Shown here piece after piece: positions 8,531 to 17,148 of a stretch of DNA of 53,097 nt (its first letter is position 1; every line of letters starts with the position of its first letter). This DNA comes from an uncultured Granulosicoccaceae bacterium (GTDB taxonomy: Bacteria > Pseudomonadota > Gammaproteobacteria > Granulosicoccales > Granulosicoccaceae), in NCBI GenBank assembly GCA_937981955.1, contig CALJNA010000104.1, positions 1-53,097 on the forward strand. Reading direction: 5' to 3'. Both the position numbers and the translations under genes were made by a program. Under the pieces are notes generated by a model, which saw only the letters and a program-made list of their open reading frames with translations, made no database searches and was not told the origin of the DNA.

Positions 8531-9232
8531 TCATTGAACCGGCGTGATGTCGATTTGCGTATTTCCTGCAGTCAATTCCATCGACGATTGACCGTTCTCA
8601 CCAATCAGCTGTACATCCAGCTCGTCGAATCCTGACCAGATGTCCAATATGTTGACATCCATGCTGGATAGTTTGCTGGTGTCTTCACAACTAAAGTTAT
8701 ATAAAGCGAGTATAGAAGAGTGTGCGGATGATTCATCGGGGTGATCGTCATGCCCGTGACCGTGATCGTCGTCGTGCTTTTCGGCATGTTCATCGTCGTG
8801 ATCATGATCGTCGTCGTGCCCTTCGGCATGTTCATCGTCATGCTCATGATCGTCGTCGTGCTTTTCGCCGTGTTTATCATCATGCTCATCGTGATGTTCA
8901 TCGTGACCGTCGGTATCTTCAAGCTTACTTTCCAGCGTCTTTTCAGCGATGGTGCAGCTTGTTCCGATAAACGAAAACAGCTGGCCAGGCTCGTTTAATA
9001 TGTCCAATGCGCTGTCGACCAAAGCGTGTTGCTCATCGGTGCTTGGTGCATGCTCGAATCCGACCAGGTTGTCCCATGGGCTTTCAAGTTCGACGATAAC
9101 GGCAGAACCGTCTACAGCAATATTCAACAAAGCGCTGCCATGTTCATGGCTGTCGAGATCTCGCTCGGTTTGTGCAGACGCAACGATTGGTGCAGTCGCC
9201 AAGGCGGCTGCAAAAAGGGTAGAGAATTTCAT
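8531..9232 (-). CDS. zrgA: ZrgA-like (DUF2796) periplasmic zinc-binding protein with His/Asp repeats
   Basis: A 233-residue protein with a Sec signal (residues 1-20, ending VASA) followed by HEHGSALLNIAVDG, the DUF2796/ZrgA signature. Residues 110-164 are a His- and Asp-rich stretch made of four roughly 14-residue units of the type HDDDHEHDDEHAEG, ideal for loose zinc binding. A C-terminal domain follows. ZrgA supports zinc acquisition in Vibrio cholerae. AGGAG lies 7 bases before the chosen ATG; an overlapping earlier ATG stops after two codons. It heads the ATPase-permease-DUF3299 genes. No clear Zur box was seen upstream, though I could not score one. Confidence 0.85.
   Translation of the reverse strand: MKFSTLFAAALATAPIVASAQTERDLDSHEHGSALLNIAVDGSAVIVELESPWDNLVGFEHAPSTDEQHALVDSALDILNEPGQLFSFIGTSCTIAEKTLESKLEDTDGHDEHHDEHDDKHGEKHDDDHEHDDEHAEGHDDDHDHDDEHAEKHDDDHGHGHDDHPDESSAHSSILALYNFSCEDTSKLSSMDVNILDIWSGFDELDVQLIGENGQSSMELTAGNTQIDITPVQ
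8741..8905 (-). repeat. 42-nt coding repeat in zrgA (His/Asp array)
   Basis: The DNA encoding residues 110-164 of the ZrgA-like protein is built of near-identical 42-base units, the last three very similar and the first diverged. Each unit encodes 14 residues rich in His, Asp and Glu. Unit number is probably variable between strains through slippage. Valine/isoleucine-rich open frames on the opposite strand here are artefacts of this repeat. Confidence 0.8.
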
Positions 9233-9289
9233 TTCATGCTCCTGAAAATTTAGATTAGCGCCACGGATGCGCAATTAGAATTTTTTCGA

Positions 9290-9697
9290 TCAGGAGTTTG
9301 TTGGAGGAGCGCGTATTGATTGATGGTCGAACGAAGTAAGCGCTGGAACATTGTATAACGCCAGTGGGTAGTGCAATTTTGCATCGGGAACTGCACGCAA
9401 CGACTGAGGTGTACTTGGAACCCCATTCAGGTTCAGAACTGCATGGTAAATGGCGCAGTTGGGTTCTGATTCATCCTCAATTGCAGCTTGGTTCGAATGC
9501 GTGAAATCGTGTTTGTGACCAGGTGAATGAACGTGGTCTGCATCATTGGCAAAATCGACACAAGCATTGTATGAGAGGTTGTGAGAATTCTGATGCCCAT
9601 AGGTAGAGATATGGGTAACATCGTGGGCAGTAGCAACGATTTGACTGTAGCAAATGACAGCCGCAAGAAAAACATGTAGGAAATGCGCGTTTTTCAT
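9290..9697 (-). CDS. DUF2946-like small exported protein
   Basis: A 135-residue protein with an N-terminal hydrophobic signal (residues about 4-22), many histidines (HVHSPGHKHDFTHS), two isolated Cys-containing segments (ACVDF and NCAIYH) and the C-terminal IRAPP motif typical of DUF2946-like proteins, which are often found beside metal transport genes. I start at MKNAHFLHVF; a TTG 60 bases upstream would add a charged tail that spoils the signal peptide. It is 57 bases upstream of zrgA on the same strand and may be the first gene of that operon. Metal association is inference from context and histidine content. Confidence 0.6.
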   Translation of the reverse strand: MKNAHFLHVFLAAVICYSQIVATAHDVTHISTYGHQNSHNLSYNACVDFANDADHVHSPGHKHDFTHSNQAAIEDESEPNCAIYHAVLNLNGVPSTPQSLRAVPDAKLHYPLALYNVPALTSFDHQSIRAPPTNS

Positions 9698-9899
9698 AGT
9701 CGGTAATTGGGTGACACGCTTGGTTCTGTCGCCGGTTTTGCCTATACGTTGTGCCAATGTGGAATTCTGCAGGGCTGCAAGTTTAGTGCCGCTGCTTTGG
9801 TATCAAACATAGCACCTCTGCACCTGATTTTCAATCGAGTCCGTATTCTTTGGAATGACTGCCTGTCCATATCTGGCTATTGGCACAATTATCCTGACC

Positions 9900-10661
9900 T
9901 TAGTTATCTCCGGACATCTCTGCATCATCGGCGGAATAGGCCACTAAATCGTAAACCGAGAGTTTTTCGTCTCGTTTTTCAAACATATCGATATATTCGA
10001 TCATGACGTTAGCGTGTTCGCGCATCATGGCCTCGGCACGAACTGCATCGCCACTTTTTATCGAATCGTAAATGACCTGGTGCTGGACATTCCCAATACG
10101 CAAACGAAACAGACCACGTTCCATGTTTTCAGGTGTTTCCAATACACTTCTGTCAAACACCATGGAGCCTACTGCGAGCATGGGTAGGTGACTGATCTGC
10201 CGGCAGGTAAAGTTGACATAATCATTACCGCAGGCTGTAAGGATGGTTGAGTGAAATAGTTTATTCGCACTCCTCATTTTATGGATCATGGGTTCATCGA
10301 TGCGTCCCAATTCAAGCTGCTCATTCATCGCATCGATTGCTTGTGCCATCATCGGCAAATGCTCGAGTCGACTTTCCGACTGAGCCATAAGACGGGCTGC
10401 CAGGCTCTCCAGATGGCCGCGAACCTGGACCGCTTGGGCAATGTCTGCAACGGTTGGGCTTTGAACAGTGTAACCACGACCTTCGCCGCGTTGTATAACT
10501 CCCTCGCTTTCGAGTATCCGCAAGGCCAGACGCACTGGTGTACGCGAAACTTTGTGTTCTTCGCACAAGCGCGTTTCCGACAATCGCTCTCCCGCAGAAA
10601 AATTGCCCAGAAAAATATCGGTTCGGATTCGGGCTGCGAGTTCGGTATCGATGGATTCCAT
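9900..10661 (-). CDS. GntR-family (FCD-type) transcriptional regulator of the catabolic island
   Basis: About 253 residues: an N-terminal GntR winged helix (LAARIRTDIFLGNFSAGERL, then EEHKVSRTPVRLALRILESE) and a C-terminal all-helical FCD ligand domain with conserved HSTILTACGN and MMREHANVMIEYI. FCD regulators repress catabolic operons until a carboxylic acid or sugar-acid ligand binds. I start at MESIDTELA; a longer frame would begin inside an operator. Three copies of a GGGATCCC palindrome lie between this gene and the divergent TRAP operon, the nearest 17 bases before this ATG, so it probably represses itself and the TRAP genes. Two related sites occur at 18.5 kb. Confidence 0.88.
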   Translation of the reverse strand: MESIDTELAARIRTDIFLGNFSAGERLSETRLCEEHKVSRTPVRLALRILESEGVIQRGEGRGYTVQSPTVADIAQAVQVRGHLESLAARLMAQSESRLEHLPMMAQAIDAMNEQLELGRIDEPMIHKMRSANKLFHSTILTACGNDYVNFTCRQISHLPMLAVGSMVFDRSVLETPENMERGLFRLRIGNVQHQVIYDSIKSGDAVRAEAMMREHANVMIEYIDMFEKRDEKLSVYDLVAYSADDAEMSGDN

Positions 10662-10677
10662 GGTGTTATTGAGCTTT

Positions 10678-10691
10678 TTTGGGATCCCAAA
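10678..10691. promoter_or_regulatory. Candidate GntR operator O1 (perfect palindrome)
   Basis: TTTGGGATCCCAAA, a perfect 14-base palindrome 17 bases upstream of the gntR start codon. Binding here would occlude the ribosome site region or promoter of gntR, implying autorepression. It is the best of five related sites in the window. Confidence 0.65.
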
Positions 10692-10740
10692 GTCAAGTGA
10701 AATAGCGTGATTTTGGCATTTAAAGCCAATAAAAGCTTGA

Positions 10741-10754
10741 TTTGGGATCCGAAA
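10741..10754. promoter_or_regulatory. Candidate GntR operator O2
   Basis: TTTGGGATCCGAAA, one mismatch from the perfect palindrome. Its centre is 63 bases from O1, about six helical turns. Confidence 0.6.
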
Positions 10755-10813
10755 ATAGTGTCTACTTATCGAATTATGACTGTTTGTGTTTCCGGTGGCC
10801 ATGGTAACAGTGT

Positions 10814-10827
10814 TTTGGGATCCCAAT
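10814..10827. promoter_or_regulatory. Candidate GntR operator O3
   Basis: TTTGGGATCCCAAT, one mismatch from the perfect palindrome. Its centre is 73 bases from O2, about seven helical turns, and it lies 74 bases before the dctQ ATG. Confidence 0.6.
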
Positions 10828-10847
10828 GCCCAGTGTGAACTATCTGT

Positions 10848-10875
10848 GATGCCCCTTTATAGATGCCCCTTTATA
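10848..10875 (+). repeat. 14-bp tandem duplication in dctQ leader
   Basis: GATGCCCCTTTATA occurs twice back to back, just after operator O3 and 25 bases before the dctQ start. It looks like a slippage duplication in the untranslated leader; a regulatory role is unproven. Confidence 0.7.
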
Positions 10876-10900
10876 AGAGTTCGAGAGCAGCGAATCAGTT

Positions 10901-11458
10901 ATGTCGATTGACGATCACTCAGAGCAAACATCGAACTCGACGCCTGCAGTAATAGCATGGCTGGATAAGACACTGCTTTGGACGTCGCTAATATTTGGTG
11001 GCGCCGCACTGGCGTTCATGACCTTTTTCAGTGTTCTTAATGTATTGGTCATGCGCAAGGCGTTGAACTCACCCATCCAAGGTGCTGAAGATCTGCTCGC
11101 ACTATCACTGGTTGTTATTGTGGCGTTGTCGGTGCCTTTTGGTGCCCGCACAGGTGCGCATATAGAAATTGAAGTGCTTGAATCCAGGATGTCACGCGCG
11201 TTTGCAAAGTGGTCAATGTTATTTGTCAAGTTGCTGGCTTGTGCACTGCTGGTGATTATGTCCTGGCGCCTTTGGGAGTCGGGTACCAAAGCGCAGAAAT
11301 TTGGTGAGACTACGCAGCAGTTATTGATTTCGTTCGAGCCGTTTTACTATTTGTTATCGATTGGAATCGGTATATACGCATTAGTCGTTGTTTTGGATAT
11401 ATGGCAGATTCTGCGTAATGGAAAAGTTCAATCCATCAAAATTGGTGGTGAACTATGA
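10901..11458 (+). CDS. dctQ: TRAP transporter small permease subunit (DctQ)
   Basis: A 185-residue membrane protein with four predicted helices (about residues 24-48, 60-80, 102-124 and 143-165) and the DctQ-type phrase NSPIQGAEDLLALSLVVIVA. TRAP transporters import organic acids using an ion gradient; DctQ forms the membrane domain with DctM. The gene heads a rightward operon divergent from gntR, with three candidate operators in between, and overlaps dctM by 4 bases. The matching binding protein gene is not here but 8 kb downstream at 19.5 kb. Confidence 0.88.
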   Translation: MSIDDHSEQTSNSTPAVIAWLDKTLLWTSLIFGGAALAFMTFFSVLNVLVMRKALNSPIQGAEDLLALSLVVIVALSVPFGARTGAHIEIEVLESRMSRAFAKWSMLFVKLLACALLVIMSWRLWESGTKAQKFGETTQQLLISFEPFYYLLSIGIGIYALVVVLDIWQILRNGKVQSIKIGGEL

Positions 11459-12816
11459 TGAGCATGACACTCATAGGTTTGTTGGGCTTGTTGAGCCTTT
11501 TCATACTACTCGCGCTTCGAATGCCTGTTGCTTTATCGATGCTGGCAGTGGGCTTTGTTGGCACTGTTGTAGCGAATGCCAATAAATTTATTCTTATCGG
11601 AATGAATTCTGAGCAAGCGTGGGCGCGTGGATGGAAAACGGCCTATTCAAATATCGCCGGGGAAACTTTCGAGGCGGCATCGAACTTTAATTTACTGGTT
11701 ATACCCATGTTTGTTTTGATGGGCAGCCTTGCCGGTGTCTCCGGAATGTCGAACGACTTGTTCAAAACCGCTTATCGATGGATGGGGCATCTGCGAGGCG
11801 GCCTAGCTTCGGCCACGATTGCCGCTTGCGCAGGGTTTGCTGCATTGTCTGGCTCGTCTCTGGCATCAGCTGTAACTATGGGACGAGTTGCACTGCCTGA
11901 AATGAAGCGCTACAACTATGATGATGCTTTGTCGACAGGCTCGGTTGCCGCCGGTGGCACGCTCGGTTTCCTGATACCACCATCTGGTGGCATGATCATT
12001 TACGCGGTGTTAACGGAACAGTCAATAGGTCGCCTGTTCATGGCTGGAGTTATCCCGGGCATCATTCTTACGTTGCTGTTTATCGGAGCCATTTTGATAA
12101 CCGTGACAAGAAATCCGAGTGCAGGGCCTCGCGGTGAGCGTTCATCAAGTTCGCAAAGAATGTCTTCGCTACTCAGCGCGCTACCCATATTCACTGTTGT
12201 TGGACTGACCATTGGTGGTATGTACACTGGTTTTTTTACCCCGGTTGAAGCATCCTCGGTCGGTGCTTTTGCAACCTTTGTAGTAGCGCTTTTGCGTCGC
12301 TCACTGAGTTGGTCTGCCATGCGCACTGTTGTGTTGCAAACAATGAATGCGACGGCCACTGTGTTTCTTATCATCATCGGTGCGTTCGTTTTCATTCCGT
12401 TTATGTCACTCACTGAGCTGCCTGCCAATCTGGTTCAGATACTGACATCGTTGCCTATCGGTGATGTTGGAATACTTCTCGTGATAGTTGCGGCATACAT
12501 GTTTCTGGGGATGTTCCTTGAATCCATCGCCATGCTGGTGCTCACCATTCCGGTCGTTATACCTATTGCGATAGGCCTTGAGTGGGATCTCGTCTGGTTC
12601 GGCATCATTGTGGTGATCGCACTTGAGATGGGCATGATTTCACCCCCCGTTGGCATAAATGTGTTTGTTGTTAAGTCGATCGCTCCCGATGTGCCGATGG
12701 GGCGAATTTTCGCAGGTATCTGGCCGTTCTGGTTTGCCATGGCGGCGATGATTGGCCTGCTTATTCTTTTTCCGCAAATTGCCCTGTACTTACCGCAAAA
12801 GCTGGTGGGCAATTAG
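11455..12816 (+). CDS. dctM: TRAP transporter large permease subunit (DctM)
   Basis: A 453-residue polytopic protein of usual DctM length. Signatures include FNLLVIPMFVLMGSLAGVSG near residue 80, the signature-like CAGFAALSGSSLASAVTMGR, GTLGFLIPPSGGMIIYAVLT and GMISPPVGINVFVVKSIAPD near the C-terminus. It provides the transport pathway for an organic anion, partnered with the adjacent DctQ. The ATG overlaps the dctQ stop codon. An aldehyde dehydrogenase gene follows after about 20 bases, which suggests that the imported compound is metabolised by the downstream enzymes. Confidence 0.9.
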   Translation: MMSMTLIGLLGLLSLFILLALRMPVALSMLAVGFVGTVVANANKFILIGMNSEQAWARGWKTAYSNIAGETFEAASNFNLLVIPMFVLMGSLAGVSGMSNDLFKTAYRWMGHLRGGLASATIAACAGFAALSGSSLASAVTMGRVALPEMKRYNYDDALSTGSVAAGGTLGFLIPPSGGMIIYAVLTEQSIGRLFMAGVIPGIILTLLFIGAILITVTRNPSAGPRGERSSSSQRMSSLLSALPIFTVVGLTIGGMYTGFFTPVEASSVGAFATFVVALLRRSLSWSAMRTVVLQTMNATATVFLIIIGAFVFIPFMSLTELPANLVQILTSLPIGDVGILLVIVAAYMFLGMFLESIAMLVLTIPVVIPIAIGLEWDLVWFGIIVVIALEMGMISPPVGINVFVVKSIAPDVPMGRIFAGIWPFWFAMAAMIGLLILFPQIALYLPQKLVGN

Positions 12817-12837
12817 CTACTCTATTTGGAGGAAATG

Positions 12838-14277
12838 ATGGACGCTAAAACGAAAACAGTAACGCTGCAAAACTGGATTGGAGGCGAATGGGTTGATGCT
12901 GGTAATGGCGAGACGTTCGATGTTTTGAATCCTATTGACGATAGTGTGTATTGTCATGCAGCCAAAGGCACCGGTGATGATCTTCGCGCGGCGGTTGCAG
13001 GTGCAAGATCAGCCTTTCCGGCCTATCGTGATACGCTGCCAAAAGAGCGAGAGCGCTGGCTGTTACGCGCTGCCGAAATCATGGAAGAACGAAAAGCGGA
13101 ATTTATTGATTGCCTGATCGATGAAATTGGTTCGCCAATAGGTAAGGCCAATTTTGAATTCGATAAATGCCTGACCATGCTGCGCGCTGCTGCGGGTATG
13201 TGTAGAAATATGCGCGGCGAGACCATACCGTCTGATGCGCCTGGTAAGTTTTCAATGACCATTCGCGAGCCACTTGGTGTGATTGCGATTATTACACCGT
13301 TTAACGTACCACTGATTAAAACATCACGTCTCGTATCAAACGCGCTTGCTTTGGGTAACACGGTAGTTCAGCTGCCTTCTGAAATGTCTCCTCATTTGAG
13401 CATTTTAATGGCGGAGGTTTATCACGATGCAGGCATACCTGCAGGTGCTTACAATGTCGTCACAGGATTCGGTCATGAAATAGGTGATGATCTTACCGGC
13501 AATCCGGATGTTGATTTTGTCTCCTTCACCGGCTCTTCCGTTGTGGGGCAACACATCAATGAAGTATGCGCTAAAAACAAGACGCCATTAACGTTGGAGC
13601 TCGGTGGTAAAAGCCCCACCGTCGTTCTTAAGGATGCCGACCTTGAGAAGGCTATGCCGCTGGCTGCACGTTCTATCTTTATGTACGGTGGTCAGCTGTG
13701 TATAGGGTCTAGCCGATTTTATGTCGAGCGACCTATTTATGAAGAATTCGTCAAACGATTTTCAATGGTCGCTTCGAAAATGGGTATGGGTGACTTGCGC
13801 GACCCCAGCACAGTGATTGCACCGATTATTTCTGAACGACAGAGAAACAGAGTCAGAACGCACATTGAAGATGCCGTTAAAAAAGGTGCCAAGATAGCGG
13901 CGGGTGGTGAATGGGAAGGTAATCGTTGTCAGCCCACTATCCTGACTGATGTGTCGGAAGAGATGACATTGTGTCGACAGGAAACCTTTGGTCCGGTTAC
14001 CTCCATATATCCAATTGATAGCTACGAAGAAGGATTGGAAAAAGCTAACGACACGGAATTCGGATTGTCATCGGCAATATTTACCTCAGACATCGATAAG
14101 GCTATGCACTTTGCCAAGCACATCGGCGCAGGCATGTGTCATATCAATGGGCCAACCGTTCACGATGAAGCACATGTTTCTTTCGGTGGTAATGGTGAGA
14201 GTGGTGTTGGGCGCGAAGGCACTGATGCTGATATGGAAGCCATGACTGAGCTTAAGTGGGTGACAATACAATTATGA
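12838..14277 (+). CDS. NAD(P)-dependent aldehyde dehydrogenase
   Basis: About 479 residues with the complete aldehyde dehydrogenase core: TPFNVPLIKTSRL (Asn of the active-site region), VSFTGSSVVG (cofactor loop), LELGGKSP (general base Glu) and GGQLCIGSSR (catalytic Cys), then ETFGPVTSIYPID. It oxidises an aldehyde to the acid in the cytoplasm; resemblance to vanillin- and salicylaldehyde-type dehydrogenases is by general pattern only. GGAGGA precedes two adjacent ATGs; the second gives better spacing. It is in an operon after dctM and overlaps the glutathione transferase gene by 4 bases. Confidence 0.88.
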   Translation: MDAKTKTVTLQNWIGGEWVDAGNGETFDVLNPIDDSVYCHAAKGTGDDLRAAVAGARSAFPAYRDTLPKERERWLLRAAEIMEERKAEFIDCLIDEIGSPIGKANFEFDKCLTMLRAAAGMCRNMRGETIPSDAPGKFSMTIREPLGVIAIITPFNVPLIKTSRLVSNALALGNTVVQLPSEMSPHLSILMAEVYHDAGIPAGAYNVVTGFGHEIGDDLTGNPDVDFVSFTGSSVVGQHINEVCAKNKTPLTLELGGKSPTVVLKDADLEKAMPLAARSIFMYGGQLCIGSSRFYVERPIYEEFVKRFSMVASKMGMGDLRDPSTVIAPIISERQRNRVRTHIEDAVKKGAKIAAGGEWEGNRCQPTILTDVSEEMTLCRQETFGPVTSIYPIDSYEEGLEKANDTEFGLSSAIFTSDIDKAMHFAKHIGAGMCHINGPTVHDEAHVSFGGNGESGVGREGTDADMEAMTELKWVTIQL

Positions 14278-15095
14278 GCTTCACCCTTTATCATCATGGT
14301 TCGTCTGTGTGCGCTGCCAAAGTGCGATTCGCAATGGCGGAAAAAGGCATTGAGTGGGACGGTGTTTATATTGACATACTCAAAGGTGAGCAATTCGAAC
14401 CTGATTATCTAAAACTGAATCCCAAAGCGGTAGTGCCAACGCTTGTACATGACGATACGGTTGTTCCTGATAGCACGGTTATAATTGAATATCTAGATCA
14501 GCTCTCGCCCGAATCTTCAGTACACCCAACCGATCCGTGGGAGCGAGCGCAAGCACGTTACTGGACGAAAGCCATAGATGAAGATTTGCACCCGGCGTGT
14601 GGAGCAGTCACTTTTGTGTGTTCGCACCGCCACACTGTATTAAAAAATCTTGGTCCTGAAGGAACCAAGAAATTTTTAGCGTCGACACCAGCTTTGTCCG
14701 TCACATCTAACTGGAAGAGTCAAAAAGACGGGTTTATCCGTTACGGCTTTGAAGCTCCCGGGGCTACCGAAAAAATCAAATTGTACGATACCTATTTGCA
14801 CAAAATGGAAGACGCACTAAAAGATGGTAGCGATTGGCTGGTTGCTAACACGTTTTCCGTTGCTGACATTGCGCTCACCCCTTATGTAAATCGTCTTGCG
14901 ATGATGTCAATGCGGGGCATGTGGGAGAACGGGCGCTTGCCAAATGTTGATGCATGGTTTAAGCGAATCGAGGCATTGCCAAATTTCAAACCCTGCCTTA
15001 TCGACTGGGTACCAGAAGATTTGACCAATGATCTTCGCGAAAACGGGGCTAAAAGCTGGCCGGAAGTGGCGAAAATTCTTGAAATAAATATTTAG
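14274..15095 (+). CDS. Glutathione S-transferase, LigF-like class
   Basis: A 273-residue GST with an N-terminal thioredoxin fold (HHGSSVCAAKVRFAMAEKG with a Ser/Cys active-site pair; NPKAVVPTLV with the cis-proline; PDSTVIIEYLD glutathione site) and an all-helical C-terminal domain (RAQARYWTKAIDE). The pattern STVIxEYL plus WTKxxDE resembles LigF-type beta-etherases that break aryl ethers in lignin dimers with glutathione. That activity is inference; dehalogenation or isomerisation are alternatives. It is translationally coupled (ATGA) to the aldehyde dehydrogenase and followed by an SDR, a combination also seen in beta-etherase pathways. Confidence 0.8.
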   Translation: MSFTLYHHGSSVCAAKVRFAMAEKGIEWDGVYIDILKGEQFEPDYLKLNPKAVVPTLVHDDTVVPDSTVIIEYLDQLSPESSVHPTDPWERAQARYWTKAIDEDLHPACGAVTFVCSHRHTVLKNLGPEGTKKFLASTPALSVTSNWKSQKDGFIRYGFEAPGATEKIKLYDTYLHKMEDALKDGSDWLVANTFSVADIALTPYVNRLAMMSMRGMWENGRLPNVDAWFKRIEALPNFKPCLIDWVPEDLTNDLRENGAKSWPEVAKILEINI

Positions 15096-15138
15096 CGAGT
15101 CAATTGACTCTATTCAAACTAATTAAGAGGAAAATGTT

Positions 15139-15894
15139 ATGGGCCGTCTTGAAAACAAAGTTGCTGTAATCACTGGAGCTGCGCAAGGTATCGGCGCTAT
15201 TTTGGCCAAGGCAATGGCGGATGAAGGCGCAAAGGTGCTGGTTACCGATGTTCAGGACACGACCGATGCTGTAAAAGCCATTACCGATGCTGGCGGGACT
15301 GCTCAGGGTCTGAAAGTCGACGTTACCTCGAACGATGATCTGAAAAAAATGGTAGAGACCGCAACAGGGGAACTGGGTGGCCTCGATATTATGGTTAACA
15401 ATGCCGCCATTTTTGCGAACCTGACACCCAAACCATTTTTCGAAATTGACGACGATGAGTTTGATACCGTGATGCGTGTCAATGTGCGTGGCTTGCATCA
15501 AGTCATGCGGGCAATCGTACCAACGATGATTAAGGCTGGAGGCGGGAAGGTGGTTAACATTGCTTCCGGAACGTTCTACTATGGACCACCGGGATTGTCT
15601 CACTACACGGCATCGAAAGGTGCGGTCTTAGGCTTGACCCGTGGCCATGGTCGGGAACTGGGCGATAAGAATATTCAGGTTAATGCCATTGCTCCGGGTT
15701 TAACTGAGAGTGAAGGTGTTGCGGCCAATGATGGATTTGATATGGCCCGAGCACCAACTGTGGCAAGCCGTTCAATCAAGCGCGACATGCTCCCGGAAGA
15801 TTTGATTGGTTCATTGATATTCCTTTGCACACCTGACAGTGATTTTCTTACTGGTCAAACCATTAACGTTGATGGTGGAAAAATCAATTTGTAA
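15139..15894 (+). CDS. Short-chain dehydrogenase/reductase
   Basis: A classical 251-residue SDR: cofactor motif TGAAQGIG (residues 13-20), an acidic residue in VTDVQD favouring NAD, NNAAIF, catalytic Ser in NIASGTF, YTASK with catalytic Tyr and Lys, and the C-terminal TGQTINVDGG. It oxidises or reduces a secondary alcohol. AGAGGAAA lies before the ATG. Last gene of the TRAP-ALDH-GST operon; in an ether-cleavage setting it could play the alcohol dehydrogenase part (LigD-like), but the substrate is unknown. Confidence 0.88.
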   Translation: MGRLENKVAVITGAAQGIGAILAKAMADEGAKVLVTDVQDTTDAVKAITDAGGTAQGLKVDVTSNDDLKKMVETATGELGGLDIMVNNAAIFANLTPKPFFEIDDDEFDTVMRVNVRGLHQVMRAIVPTMIKAGGGKVVNIASGTFYYGPPGLSHYTASKGAVLGLTRGHGRELGDKNIQVNAIAPGLTESEGVAANDGFDMARAPTVASRSIKRDMLPEDLIGSLIFLCTPDSDFLTGQTINVDGGKINL

Positions 15895-15957
15895 AGCGCT
15901 GTGCAGAGTGTGAGCTGGTGAACTGAATTCACTGTCTGGATATTTGCTGCAGCGCTT
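15894..15957 (+). other. Inverted repeat downstream of the TRAP-SDR operon
   Basis: AAGCGCTG at 15894-15901 pairs with CAGCGCTT at 15950-15957, enclosing a smaller GTGAA/TTCAC hairpin. There is no T-run. It may be a weak transcription end between the convergent SDR and binding-protein-like genes. Confidence 0.3.
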
Positions 15958-16094
15958 GGCGATACCGCAGGTTGTTCAGCGCACTGCCAGTTGGTTTGCT
16001 AAGTGTCGTTGGTGGTTGAGGCAAGGATGCCCATCACGGTTTGCAACCGGGTCAGGGTATTGGTTTCTATTGTTCAGAATTTGACAGTAATGAT

Positions 16095-16985
16095 TTAAAG
16101 TCGAATCACGGCATCTTTGTACTCGCTTGCCTGTTCAGTGCTTCCATCAAAAATTCCTCTTTCCCGAATCCAGCTTTGCGTCTGTTCATACAATGCCTGT
16201 GAATAGGGTTCGAATACAATGCGTTCTCCGGGACCAAAGCGTTTAACATCGACAAGCTTTGCATGTCTTTCGGGCAATTCATTCAGATAGTAGTGAACAT
16301 AGGGTTGGTGCATTTGATCAATGTCGGCTTGCGCCATACGCAACGCCTGGTAGTACTTGGACACTTGCTCAAGTTCCACACCTTCAGGCACCATTGCCGA
16401 AATCATGAATGTGCAATCCAGGATTTTTCTAAAACCCAGTTGTTCGGCTAGATAAAGTTGTGGACCGAATACCGTCGCGGCCGGTGCAATTCCATCAAGG
16501 AGTTGATCTATCCGATCGGCCGGTGTGCCGCCAAAGGTAAGCTTGATATCTTTTGGGTCCAGAAAAGGTTCGAGCGCTTGTATGGTGGTGTAGTGACTAC
16601 CTGATTGATAGCCAACATGTACTGCTACACAGGCAAGGTCTTCCGGTGTGTGCACGGCTGAGTCACCGGGTACTACGATCGCACAGGGTGAAACAGAGTA
16701 ACATTCTCCCCATAATTTACCGTGATGGTCGGATGCAGCCATGTTAACGGTCCAATGACACGCGCAACTGATCGATGCATCCCGACCAGCTTCATATGTT
16801 TGGTAGGCGCCGTTCTTGTTTTCTTCTACGCCGGCCTTTGCATGGTTTTGTTTGGGTGAATTTTTAGTGAGCAGGGAATGGGCGGAAAGAGTGTAGTTTT
16901 GCAGGCCGGCTTGTTTGAAGTAGCCTTTTTCATCAGCTACCCATTCCTGTAACCGACCGTGTGGGTTGACGATAAACGGTGTCAT
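16095..16985 (-). CDS. NMT1/THI5-like substrate-binding-fold protein without signal peptide
   Basis: A 296-residue protein with the type II periplasmic-binding fold of the NMT1/SsuA group: EWVADEKGYFKQAGL at residues 14-28, CAIVVPGDSAVHTPEDLACV and GYQSGSHYTTIQALEP. The usual secretion signal is absent, so it is probably cytoplasmic, either an enzyme or a binding/sensor protein. TGGAGA lies 6 bases before the ATG, supporting this start. It runs opposite to the TRAP operon and 163 bases after the metallo-beta-lactamase gene on the same strand. No partner ABC permease is present nearby. Confidence 0.7.
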   Translation of the reverse strand: MTPFIVNPHGRLQEWVADEKGYFKQAGLQNYTLSAHSLLTKNSPKQNHAKAGVEENKNGAYQTYEAGRDASISCACHWTVNMAASDHHGKLWGECYSVSPCAIVVPGDSAVHTPEDLACVAVHVGYQSGSHYTTIQALEPFLDPKDIKLTFGGTPADRIDQLLDGIAPAATVFGPQLYLAEQLGFRKILDCTFMISAMVPEGVELEQVSKYYQALRMAQADIDQMHQPYVHYYLNELPERHAKLVDVKRFGPGERIVFEPYSQALYEQTQSWIRERGIFDGSTEQASEYKDAVIRL

Positions 16986-17148
16986 ACGATTCTCCAGCAG
17001 CGATCAAGTACACATGACAAGATTTTTAGTCTAATGCAAACGTTTTTGTTGAGCAATAAGATATCGTTTTGCCTGCTGAATTGACTCTAGCTTCGACCAT
17101 TCGACCATTTGACCATTCGTCTGTAAGTTTGTGAACAGGTGCATTGCG

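Noticed and set aside
8722..8998. Open frames of 82-85 codons on the plus strand, rich in Val/Ile/Met or Arg/His
   Set aside because: They lie opposite the 42-base His/Asp repeat of zrgA and owe their openness and odd composition to that repeat.
12000..12428. A 142-codon minus-strand frame inside dctM
   Set aside because: Antisense shadow of a strongly conserved permease; composition rich in Met, Thr and Ser with no family.
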